In this document: in pieces, positions 36,124-43,245 of the stretch | Layout: every line of letters starts with the position of its first letter | Position numbering within the stretch: position 1 is the first letter of the stretch | Source of the DNA: DATJGF01 sp035495315 | GTDB taxonomy: Bacteria; Verrucomicrobiota; Verrucomicrobiia; Limisphaerales; UBA8199 | DNA: 64,000 nucleotides | Direction of reading: 5' to 3' | NCBI GenBank assembly: GCA_035495315.1 | Contig: DATJGF010000242.1 | Span: 1-64,000, forward strand | The notes under the pieces: generated by a model | Database searches by the model: none | What the model was told of the DNA's origin: nothing | What the model saw: the letters and a program-made list of their open reading frames with translations, nothing else | Made by a program: the position numbers and the translations under genes

Positions 36124-36651
36124 CTACGTTCCGGTCCCGGTTCCCGGTGCTTCCGGCGTGCTCGGCCCCGCCCCTGGCGCCTTTACCTCAGCGTATGCCG
36201 CCAATGTGTTGATGGCCTGCGTCAAATAGGCGACGGCCTGAACCATGTCCATTGTCAAGACCGTGTGCATTTTTTCCATTTGCTTGACCAGCGGCTGCAC
36301 GCGACCGTCGTAATCGCGATCCCATCGCTTTACCACCTTTAGCTTCGTTTCCGATTCGTCCAGACTGCGTTTAGCTCGCTGCACCGCGACCTGCCCGGCT
36401 GATAGTTCATGACTGAAGCTGCCCAATTTCGCACTGAAAAGAGCCTGCTGTGCCTGCTGCAATTCCTTAAGGCGCCGGCGAATTTGATTTTCCCAATGCG
36501 TCCGTTGCTCGTTTTCCAACCAGAGATGCGTGCGCAACACACTCGCACTGACCTCCTCCAAAAGAGGTCGAGCCTGGCTCAGGTAAACGATTAAATTGGA
36601 TCGAAAGGCCTGCAGCGCCTCGAGCGAAGTAACGCGAGCTTGTTCCGGCAT
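36124..36651 (-). CDS. All-helical protein in the WXG100/FtsK operon
   Basis: The 175-residue product has no signal peptide and is predicted almost entirely helical or coiled coil (SLEALQAFRSNLIVYLSQAR, ENQIRRRLKELQQAQQALFS, VQRAKRSLDESETKLKVVKR). It ends in a Pro/Gly/Thr tail (APGAGPSTPEAPGTGTGT). It starts 3 bp after the WXG100 gene, so the two are tightly coupled. The helical N-terminal layout recalls LXG-type or other long secreted type VII substrates without a toxin domain; it could also be a chaperone or structural component. Family not recognised. Confidence 0.7.
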   Translation of the reverse strand: MPEQARVTSLEALQAFRSNLIVYLSQARPLLEEVSASVLRTHLWLENEQRTHWENQIRRRLKELQQAQQALFSAKLGSFSHELSAGQVAVQRAKRSLDESETKLKVVKRWDRDYDGRVQPLVKQMEKMHTVLTMDMVQAVAYLTQAINTLAAYAEVKAPGAGPSTPEAPGTGTGT

Positions 36652-36654
36652 GGC

Positions 36655-36927
36655 CTACCGCTGATTGAGATATTCTTCAATGCGCTGCGCCTTGCGCAAC
36701 AGATAAGGCGTCTGCTGATTGGAGACCTCGACGAATTTCTTCAGCGCCTTCATGATTTGCTTAAATTCCTCCGCGAATTTCGCGTGTTCCTGGTCTGACC
36801 AGGTGTCGCCTAAGGCGGCGAAGCGGGCCTGCAACGAGGCGACCTTGTCTTGCAGATCCGCGTTGAAGCGTTTCAATTCGTCGGCAAACCGCCGCACTTG
36901 CTCGGGATCCATTATTGCCTGCGCCAT
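36655..36927 (-). CDS. WXG100-family protein (ESAT-6-like)
   Basis: The 90-residue protein has the classic layout of two helices around a W-x-x turn: DPEQVRRFADELKRFNADLQ, then LQARFAALGDTWSDQEHAKF, then AEEFKQIMKALKKFVEVSNQ. The W at the turn is followed by D rather than G (W-S-D), a common variant. No YxxxD/E export signal is seen at the C-terminus (RKAQRIEEYLNQR). It is the first gene of the operon with the helical protein, the mini-protein and the FtsK-like ATPase, which is strong context for a type VII secretion-like role. Confidence 0.8.
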   Translation of the reverse strand: MAQAIMDPEQVRRFADELKRFNADLQDKVASLQARFAALGDTWSDQEHAKFAEEFKQIMKALKKFVEVSNQQTPYLLRKAQRIEEYLNQR

Positions 36928-37259
36928 AAATCCATCTTTCTCTTGATCCGCGGCTTGCCTGGGGCCAGCCGGTGAAGAATTGCTCTTCTGAATACCCTAA
37001 CCTGCCCGCTTTTAGGTCAATTCGCAAACGTTAATGCGCCAAGGAGTAACGAGAGCTAATGGCTCAAAAACTGCTCTTTAAAAACTGTGAATTGCTCTCC
37101 CTTCAATGACTCTGTTTACCTTCGGATTACCACAAAATGGTTTCCTAACGACGCTGGCCTATTTTGCCGATACCCTGAAAAGAATGGACCCCGTACAGAT
37201 TCTGCCTCCATTCCTCTGCTTGACCATGTCGTCAGCTTCGGTTCTCTTAATGTTTGCAA
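36928..37259. other. Divergent promoter region of the WXG100 and AAA genes
   Basis: A 332-bp non-coding gap between divergently oriented genes of the putative secretion locus; it should contain both promoters. No convincing -35/-10 pair at standard spacing was found on inspection. A shared regulatory region would support the two halves working together. Confidence 0.5.
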
Positions 37260-38624
37260 ATGAGTAAAGGCCCGGACCCCGATCCACCCGCTGACGATGC
37301 CCTGCAAGCTTTGCGGGAGGCACTGCGCGTATCACCAAACAATATCGCCTTGCGTCAGCATCTCGCTGAGACCTTGCTCGCTCACGGCCAGGCCGAAGAG
37401 GCCGAAAAAGAGTATCGTGAGGCCCTGAGCCAAGCCCCCAACAGTGTTGGATTAAAGCTCGGGTTAGCCCGCTCGTTCTATCAACAGAACAAGCAAAGTC
37501 ACGCGTTGGTGATTATCGAAGACCTCGTCAAAAACCCTTCTGCCCCGGCGCGAGCGTTTCTGTTCCATGCACGGTTGTTGGCCGGGATCGGCGAGATATC
37601 GCAAGCCGTTTCACAATACCGCCAGGCCATTGAAATGGATGGAGCGGTGGCTGACGCGGAGTTTGCCAACCGCCTGGGAATCGGCGCGAGCGAAGCGGAG
37701 AGCGAAGTTGTTGAAGGCAAAGTTCGCGCTGCGTGGGAAGGCGAGCCAACCAACACGGCTCGCGAGATTGAACGACCCAAAATCACCTTCCAGGACGTTG
37801 GTGGTATGGAAAAACTGAAAGAGGAGATTCGGATGAAGATCATCCACCCTCTGACGCATCCGGAACTCTACAAGGCGTATGGCAAACAGATTGGTGGCGG
37901 GATTCTCATGTACGGCCCACCGGGTTGTGGAAAGACCTATCTCGCCCGGGCGACTGCCGGGGAAATCAAAGCCAGTTTCATTGCCGTCGGCATCAATGAC
38001 GTGCTCGATATGTGGATCGGCAATAGCGAGCGAAATCTCCACGAGCTGTTCGAACAGGCCCGGAATCATACCCCGTGTGTTCTGTTCTTCGATGAGGTCG
38101 ATGCCCTTGGTGCCAGCCGATCCGACATGCGCCACCACGCCGGGCGCCAATTGATTAACCAGTTTTTGGCGGAGATGGATGGCGTGAAAACCTCGAACGA
38201 AGGTGTGCTCATTCTTGCGGCCACCAACGCGCCGTGGCACCTCGATTCGGCTTTTCGCCGGCCCGGCCGATTTGATCGCATCCTGTTCGTCCCGCCGCCG
38301 GATAGTGCTGCCCGAGCGGCTATCCTGCGCCTGCATTGCCGCGGCAAGCCAATCGAAGACCTCGACTATGAACATCTAGCCAAGAAAACTCAGGATTTCT
38401 CCGGTGCCGACCTCAAAGCCGTGATCGACGTCGCGATCGAGAAAAAATTGGGTGAGGCGTTGAAGGCTGGAATACCCAAGCCGCTTTCGACCAAGGACCT
38501 GGTTTCGGCGGCAGACTCTTTGAAGGCCACCACCAAAGAATGGTTCGCCACCGCCCGCAATTACGCGCTCTATTCCAACCAGGGGGGCATTTACGACGAT
38601 ATCCTGCAGTATTTGAAGCTGTGA
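37260..38624 (+). CDS. TPR-AAA ATPase, possible EccA-like component
   Basis: The 454-residue product from ATG 37260 (MSKGPDPDPP) has about three TPR-like repeats in residues ~15-140 (LRQHLAETLLAHGQAEEAEK, FLFHARLLAGIGEISQAVSQ). A classical AAA module follows: Walker A GPPGCGKT, Walker B VLFFDEVDALG, the second region of homology ATNAPWHLDSAFRRPGRFDR, and the small domain with SGADLKAVIDVAIEKKLG. TPR plus AAA in one chain next to WXG100 genes recalls mycobacterial EccA, but here the AAA domain is of the Cdc48/FtsH-like class rather than the CbbX-like class of EccA, so common ancestry is uncertain. Confidence 0.85.
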   Translation: MSKGPDPDPPADDALQALREALRVSPNNIALRQHLAETLLAHGQAEEAEKEYREALSQAPNSVGLKLGLARSFYQQNKQSHALVIIEDLVKNPSAPARAFLFHARLLAGIGEISQAVSQYRQAIEMDGAVADAEFANRLGIGASEAESEVVEGKVRAAWEGEPTNTAREIERPKITFQDVGGMEKLKEEIRMKIIHPLTHPELYKAYGKQIGGGILMYGPPGCGKTYLARATAGEIKASFIAVGINDVLDMWIGNSERNLHELFEQARNHTPCVLFFDEVDALGASRSDMRHHAGRQLINQFLAEMDGVKTSNEGVLILAATNAPWHLDSAFRRPGRFDRILFVPPPDSAARAAILRLHCRGKPIEDLDYEHLAKKTQDFSGADLKAVIDVAIEKKLGEALKAGIPKPLSTKDLVSAADSLKATTKEWFATARNYALYSNQGGIYDDILQYLKL

Positions 38625-39898
38625 ATCCGAACCTGCAGCGCGCGCTGCTGCTCTATGATCAGTCCCGTCACCTCTTGGCCGAAGCCGAACTGCGTCAGGC
38701 GCTGGCCGACGATCCGCATGAATCCTTCGCCCATGCTTTGCTCGGACTATGCCTCGCCAATCGCGAACAATTCGGCCCCGCCACCGAAGAGGCGCAGCAG
38801 GCCATTCATTTAGCGCCTGATTCCGCCTTTGCACATTACGCTCTGGCCAGCATTCTACACGATCGGCACCGTAACACCGAAGCGCTCGCCGCCATTAATG
38901 AAGCGTTGCGCCTCGACGTGTCCGAGCCCAATTTCTTTGCTCTCCTATCGGCGATTCATATCAGCGAAAAGCAATGGCAAGAGGCCCTCGTCGCTGCCGA
39001 ACAGGGTTTAGAGCTTAACTCCGAGCACGTCGGTTGCACTAATCTCCGCGCGATCGCCCTGGTAAACCTCGGCCGTAAGGACGAGGCGGGTGCGACCATC
39101 GCCGCCGCATTGGCTAAAGATCCCGACAACTCCATTACCCACGCCAACCAGGGCTGGACATTGCTCCAGCAAGGAAAACCCAAGGAAGCCCTCGAACATT
39201 TTCGTGAAGCGCTCCGGCTCGATCCCGAAAATGAATGGGCCCGCCAGGGGATCATCGAAGCACTCAAGGCGCGTCATCTTATCTACGCGGTAATGCTGCG
39301 GTACTTTTTCTGGATGTCTCGCCTCAGCCGGCGCGCCCAATGGGGGGTTATTCTTGCCGGCTATTTCGGAAATCAGGCTCTGGGGAGCGTTGCGGCTGCC
39401 AGTCCGGCCCTGGCACCGTGGGTCCTGCCCTTGCGCATCCTTTATGTCACCTTCGTGCTGCTAACCTGGACCGCGGTTCCCATATTCAATCTTTTATTGC
39501 GGCTCAATCGGTTCGGCCGGCTCGCCTTATCTCGCGAACAAATCGTCGCTTCCAATTGGATCGGCGGTTGCCTGCTGTTGGCGCTGTTAGCCCTCGCCGG
39601 GTGCCTGTTCTATTCCTTTGATTCTCCCTTCGTGCTGGCCGCACTGGTATTTGGGTTCCTGGTCATTCCACTTGCCGGGACGTTTCGCTGCTGCGAGGGC
39701 TGGCCGCGCAAAATGATGGCGATTTATACCGGTGCGATGGCAGCCGCCGGCCTGGGCGGATTATTGATAGTTTGCGCCGACCCGAAGGCGAAGGCGCCTC
39801 CATCGCTGGGGATAGCCCTGATCGGATTGTTTTTTCTCGGAGCGATTGGCTCCGCCTGGGTCGCTAACATCCTGATCTCCCAACGACCACGACGCTAA
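38621..39898 (+). CDS. TPR protein with multi-pass membrane domain
   Basis: The GTG start at 38621 overlaps the AAA stop (GTGA), showing translational coupling; 425 residues. Residues ~1-215 are TPR repeats (RHLLAEAELRQALADDPHES, AHYALASILHDRHRNTEALA, THANQGWTLLQQGKPKEALE). The C-terminal half has about six membrane helices (GVILAGYFGNQALGSVAAAS, LLLALLALAGCLFYSFDSPF, LIGLFFLGAIGSAWVANILI). It may be a membrane docking protein for the AAA ATPase and a candidate channel or scaffold component of the secretion-like system. Family of the membrane half not recognised. Confidence 0.8.
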   Translation: MNPNLQRALLLYDQSRHLLAEAELRQALADDPHESFAHALLGLCLANREQFGPATEEAQQAIHLAPDSAFAHYALASILHDRHRNTEALAAINEALRLDVSEPNFFALLSAIHISEKQWQEALVAAEQGLELNSEHVGCTNLRAIALVNLGRKDEAGATIAAALAKDPDNSITHANQGWTLLQQGKPKEALEHFREALRLDPENEWARQGIIEALKARHLIYAVMLRYFFWMSRLSRRAQWGVILAGYFGNQALGSVAAASPALAPWVLPLRILYVTFVLLTWTAVPIFNLLLRLNRFGRLALSREQIVASNWIGGCLLLALLALAGCLFYSFDSPFVLAALVFGFLVIPLAGTFRCCEGWPRKMMAIYTGAMAAAGLGGLLIVCADPKAKAPPSLGIALIGLFFLGAIGSAWVANILISQRPRR

Positions 39899-40101
39899 GC
39901 AGGGCTCCCTTCAACACATCCTTCGGCTTTCAATGTTTCCCTCCGCGCGAGGATATCCTTGGCGATGGCTATCAGTTCTTCCGGCGTCAATTCATCTTCG
40001 AACAATGCAAAGCTTCGGCCGCTGGTTTTCGCGTAAAGCCTCCGTGCCCCTACCTCATACACTTCAATCGCGTGCGGCAAATTCTGGTCCAACTCTATCA
40101 T
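39895..40101 (-). CDS. Short hypothetical protein downstream of lipA
   Basis: The 68-residue product (MIELDQNLPHAIEVYEVGAR) has an acidic helical C-terminal half (FEDELTPEELIAIAKDILAR). The frame continues upstream to 40266 but there it overlaps the end of lipA, so the internal ATG at 40101 was chosen. Codon use looks protein-like, but no family is recognised. It follows lipA by 115 bp and converges on the TPR-membrane gene with a 4-bp overlap. Confidence 0.45.
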   Translation of the reverse strand: MIELDQNLPHAIEVYEVGARRLYAKTSGRSFALFEDELTPEELIAIAKDILARRETLKAEGCVEGSPA

Positions 40102-40216
40102 CCCTTCTCTGTACGACTTGGAAACAATGATGCGCAACTGGCAGTTATCAAAAGTTATGCACCGGTTATTCACGAAGTACGCTGCACGGCGATTTAAAAC
40201 GGACGAATGGAGCCTA

Positions 40217-41122
40217 CTAGAGCGACCAAGAATTCTGCGACACAGGCACTGAAAACTCCTCCGCATGGTACGAGCTCCGAACCATCGGGCCGCTGGCCAC
40301 GTGCAGGAATCCCATCGTCCGCGCGCGCTGTCCGTACTCCTCGAACTTTACCGGCGGAATAAATTCAACCACCGGCAAGTGCTTGAGGGTCGGTTGAAGG
40401 TATTGCCCCAGCGTCAGGATGTCGCAGCCGATGCGCCTTAGGTCAGCCAAGGCGACAACCAGCTCTGACTCGGTTTCTCCCAGCCCGAGCATTAGACCGG
40501 ACTTGGTGTAAATGCGGTCCCCTGCCCTATCCTTGACCTTGCGCAGCACGGCGAGGGAGCGTTCGTAGGTTGCTCGTGAACGCACGGTCGGCGTGAGCCG
40601 CCGGACGGTCTCGAGATTGTGGTTGAAGATATGCGGCCGAGCCGCGAGCACAGCATCGATCGCAGCATCGCGGTCGTTAAAGTCCGGCGTCAAGACTTCG
40701 ATTACCGTCTCCGGGTTCATTGCCCGCACCGCCTCGATGGTTCGGCGGAAATGGTCGGCGCCGCCATCCGCCAAATCGTCTCGAGCAACTGCGGTGATGA
40801 CAACGTGCTTGAGGCCCATGCGCCGTGTGGCCTCCGCAACCCGAGCCGGTTCGTCAGCCTTAAGCGCCAAGGGTTTGGCGGTACTCACTGCACAAAAACC
40901 GCAAGCCCGGGTGCAGCGGTCACCTGCAATCATGAACGTTGCGGTGCCTTTGCTCCAGCATTCCCAATGGTTTGGGCACTTGGCGCTTTGACAGACCGTG
41001 TGCAGCTTGAGTTCCTCAAGCAAACCACGTGTGTGCGCGAAGGCGTCGGAAGTCGGAAGCCTAATCCGTAACCACTCAGGCAGGCGGGGGCGAGAAGCCT
41101 CAACCAGAAGTGGCGCGGGCAT
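40217..41122 (-). CDS. lipA: Lipoyl synthase
   Basis: Radical-SAM enzyme inserting two sulphurs into octanoyl-protein to make lipoyl groups. The 301-residue product has the auxiliary-cluster cysteines in CQSAKCPNHWECW, the radical-SAM CxxxCxxC in DRCTRACGFCAV, the SAM-binding region VVITAVARDDLADGGADHF, and the late Ser in GPMVRSSYHAEE that ligates the auxiliary cluster. It supplies lipoate for the GcvH protein encoded at 41493-41879. The start overlaps the end of the upstream glutaredoxin-like gene by 23 bp. Confidence 0.96.
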   Translation of the reverse strand: MPAPLLVEASRPRLPEWLRIRLPTSDAFAHTRGLLEELKLHTVCQSAKCPNHWECWSKGTATFMIAGDRCTRACGFCAVSTAKPLALKADEPARVAEATRRMGLKHVVITAVARDDLADGGADHFRRTIEAVRAMNPETVIEVLTPDFNDRDAAIDAVLAARPHIFNHNLETVRRLTPTVRSRATYERSLAVLRKVKDRAGDRIYTKSGLMLGLGETESELVVALADLRRIGCDILTLGQYLQPTLKHLPVVEFIPPVKFEEYGQRARTMGFLHVASGPMVRSSYHAEEFSVPVSQNSWSL

Positions 41123-41378
41123 TCTTCCTCTCCAGTTTGCTCCAAAAATTAGCTAATTGGTCGGGGCCAAAGTCAGCCAGGATTTCGCCATCGACATCGA
41201 TCACTGGCGCCAGGTCCTGGCCGGAAATTCGGATCATCTCATCATGGGCGGCTTCATCGGTGATGACATCAATTGCTTCGTAATCGACACCGCGACCATC
41301 AAGCCATCGTGTCGCTTTATAACACCACCCACAATATGGTTTGACAAACAATCGCACCCGTTTCGGTTTCACAATCAT
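41100..41378 (-). CDS. Glutaredoxin-like protein
   Basis: The 92-residue thioredoxin-fold protein has redox-active CGWC in LFVKPYCGWCYKATRWLDGR, then the family's cis-Pro (QDLAPVIDVDGEI). CGWC is a plausible dithiol site. Its 3' end overlaps the lipA start by 23 bp, so the two are co-expressed. A role in protecting or repairing lipoyl or Fe-S-dependent steps is inferred from that coupling only. Confidence 0.88.
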   Translation of the reverse strand: MIVKPKRVRLFVKPYCGWCYKATRWLDGRGVDYEAIDVITDEAAHDEMIRISGQDLAPVIDVDGEILADFGPDQLANFWSKLERKNARATSG

Positions 41379-41433
41379 ACTCTGCTAGAGTCCTGCCAAT
41401 TTTTCAAATGGTGATTGCGCGATGTGCGCGGGA

Positions 41434-41479
41434 CGCCTGTCCGAAAAATTACGGGCTACCAACCCGTAACGGACAGGCG
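41434..41479 (-). terminator. Two-tier hairpin after gcvH
   Basis: Outer arms CGCCTGTCCG (41434-41443) and CGGACAGGCG (41470-41479), inner arms TTACGGG (41449-41455) and CCCGTAA (41463-41469), a 7-nt loop and an A5 bulge at 41444-41448. Read on the minus strand the inner stem is followed by TTTTT, as in an intrinsic terminator for gcvH, before the outer arm. It may also be a dispersed repeat. Confidence 0.6.
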
Positions 41480-41492
41480 CTTCTGATAACCC

Positions 41493-41879
41493 TTACGCCG
41501 CACCAATTTGCGCACTGTACTCGGCGGGGCCGAGCAAGCCTTGCAGTTCGCCGGGATTGGACAAGCGAACCTTAAAAAACCAACCGCCGCCGTAAGGCTC
41601 GGTGTTTACGAGCGCAGGATTATCGACGACAGCCTTGTTGACCTCGCTGACTTCCCCGCTGACTGGAGCGTAAATATCGCTGGCCGTTTTGACCGACTCG
41701 ACCACGGCGCAAGCCTCTCCGGCCGCTATCTTGCGCCCGGTTTGCGGGAGCTCGACGAAGACTACATCGGTAAGCTCGTGCTGGGCATGGTCTGTGATAC
41801 CAACTGTCGCCGTCTGGCCATCCACCCGCACCCATTCATGCGATTTTGCGTACTTCAGATCCGCTGGAACATTCGCCAT
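41493..41879 (-). CDS. gcvH: Glycine cleavage system H protein
   Basis: Lipoyl carrier that shuttles the aminomethyl group from P to T protein. The 128-residue product has the typical strand pattern (YAKSHEWVRVDGQTATVGIT, DVVFVELPQTGRKI) and the lipoylation Lys in AVVESVKTASDIYAPVSGE, ending with NPGELQGLLGPAEYSA. It is encoded 62 bp after gcvT. The P protein genes are not in the window. Confidence 0.96.
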   Translation of the reverse strand: MANVPADLKYAKSHEWVRVDGQTATVGITDHAQHELTDVVFVELPQTGRKIAAGEACAVVESVKTASDIYAPVSGEVSEVNKAVVDNPALVNTEPYGGGWFFKVRLSNPGELQGLLGPAEYSAQIGAA

Positions 41880-41941
41880 AAGATTATTGCTTCCGGCTGC
41901 CCGGCTCGCTTACTTATTCCTATAAAGGAGCGAAAGCAAGG

Positions 41942-43081
41942 TCAATTCACTTTTCGATAAATCGGCTTCGCCACCACCACCGCCGGCGCTCGCTTTTCCC
42001 GAATCTCTATCCCGAGCGGCGTCTCCGGTTTGGCGAACTCGGGTCTCACATAGCCAAGTCCAATGCCTATACCCAGTGAGGGGCTCTGGGTCCCGCTGGT
42101 CACCTCTCCCAGCCGAACCGCGCTGGTTTCGGTGCTCCAGATCGGGTACTGAGGCCGAGGCGGTGCCGTTCTCCCCGTCATTTTGAACGCAACCAACTTC
42201 TTGCCTGGACCATTCGCCTTCTGTTGCGATAGCACCTCGCGGCCAATAAAGTTTCCCTTGTCCAGCGCGACGAAAAAGCCCAACCCGGCCTCGATGGGAC
42301 TCGTGTTTTCGTCCAATTCGTGCCCGTAGAGAGGATAGCACACTTCCGTGCGCAACGTATCGCGCGCACCCAAACCGGCTGGCTTCAAACCCGAAGCGCG
42401 TCCCTTTTCCAGGATGTCGAACCAGACGGCTTCGATCACTTGGGCCAGGGCCACAATTTCGAATCCGTCTTCGCCGGTATAACCGGTGCGTCCAACCCAG
42501 ACTGTAGCGGCTCCAAAAGCAAATTTGCCAATCTGGTTTTTCTTTAAATGGCTAGGCTGTTTGACGATGGTGCCGCCCGTAGCCCCAGCCGGGAAACAGC
42601 TATCAATGAACTCAACAACGCGCGGTCCTTGAACCGCCACGGCGCTTTGTTCGTCCGACGCATTCTTTACTCTCACCCCATTCATCCGGCTCGATGCGTT
42701 CCATTGTTTCTCCAGCCAGGCGACATCGTCAGGGATTCGAGCGGCGTTGATAATCAGCAAATACTCGTCGGCCGCCAAACGATACGCATACAAGTCATCG
42801 ATCACCCCCCCCCGTTCATTGCACATCAAAGTGTAATGGCCCTGACCTACACTCAGCTTGCGAATGTCGTTGGTGAGTATTTCGTTCAGAAACGTTTCTG
42901 CCGCCGGCCCGCTCAGCAACACCTCCCCCATGTGGGATATGTCGAAGATACCCGCCGCCTGCCGCACCGCCAGGTGCTCGTCCATAATGCTGGTGTACTG
43001 GACCGGCATTTCCCAGCCGCCAAATTCAATCAGCCTGCCGCCGAGTTTTTGATGCGCGCTAAAAAGCGGAGTCCGTTTCAT
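41942..43081 (-). CDS. gcvT: Aminomethyltransferase (glycine cleavage T protein)
   Basis: Tetrahydrofolate-dependent T protein. The 379-residue product has MKRTPLFSAHQKLGGRLIEF at the start, DISHMGEVLLSGPAAETFLN, RGGVIDDLYAYRLAADEYLL, VGRTGYTGEDGFEIV and LGARDTLRTEVCYPLYGHEL. The C-terminal barrel ends with RLGEVTSGTQSPSLGIGIGL. The start at 43081 is set by the conserved N-terminus. The upstream 164 bp lack the conserved core of a glycine riboswitch. Confidence 0.96.
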   Translation of the reverse strand: MKRTPLFSAHQKLGGRLIEFGGWEMPVQYTSIMDEHLAVRQAAGIFDISHMGEVLLSGPAAETFLNEILTNDIRKLSVGQGHYTLMCNERGGVIDDLYAYRLAADEYLLIINAARIPDDVAWLEKQWNASSRMNGVRVKNASDEQSAVAVQGPRVVEFIDSCFPAGATGGTIVKQPSHLKKNQIGKFAFGAATVWVGRTGYTGEDGFEIVALAQVIEAVWFDILEKGRASGLKPAGLGARDTLRTEVCYPLYGHELDENTSPIEAGLGFFVALDKGNFIGREVLSQQKANGPGKKLVAFKMTGRTAPPRPQYPIWSTETSAVRLGEVTSGTQSPSLGIGIGLGYVRPEFAKPETPLGIEIREKRAPAVVVAKPIYRKVN

Positions 43082-43213
43082 GATGTTTTCGAAAACCTGG
43101 AGCGTTCCACTGTTGGTTAAGCCGCCACTCCAGACCTCAGCGCTGGAAGATAATTCTCTCAGGAAAACGTGTAAAGGCGTTTACCACTCAGCGGCTTCCG
43201 CCTATTTCCTGGT

Positions 43214-43243
43214 TAGGATTTCGAGCTGCGAATTTCGGATTTC
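43214..43243. repeat. GGATTTCG-type short repeat
   Basis: GGATTTCGAGCTGCGAATTT followed by CGGATTTCC, lying just 3' of the CysJ-like gene. It matches the reverse complement of the repeat at 45819-45848, so it is a dispersed copy. Confidence 0.65.
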
Positions 43244-43245
43244 CC

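Noticed and set aside
37260..38624. Calling the TPR-AAA gene eccA
   Set aside because: The AAA module belongs to the Cdc48/FtsH-like class, not the CbbX-like class of mycobacterial EccA; orthology cannot be claimed.
43082..43245. Glycine riboswitch upstream of gcvT
   Set aside because: The conserved core of the glycine aptamer could not be found on the minus strand; only unrelated hairpins are present.
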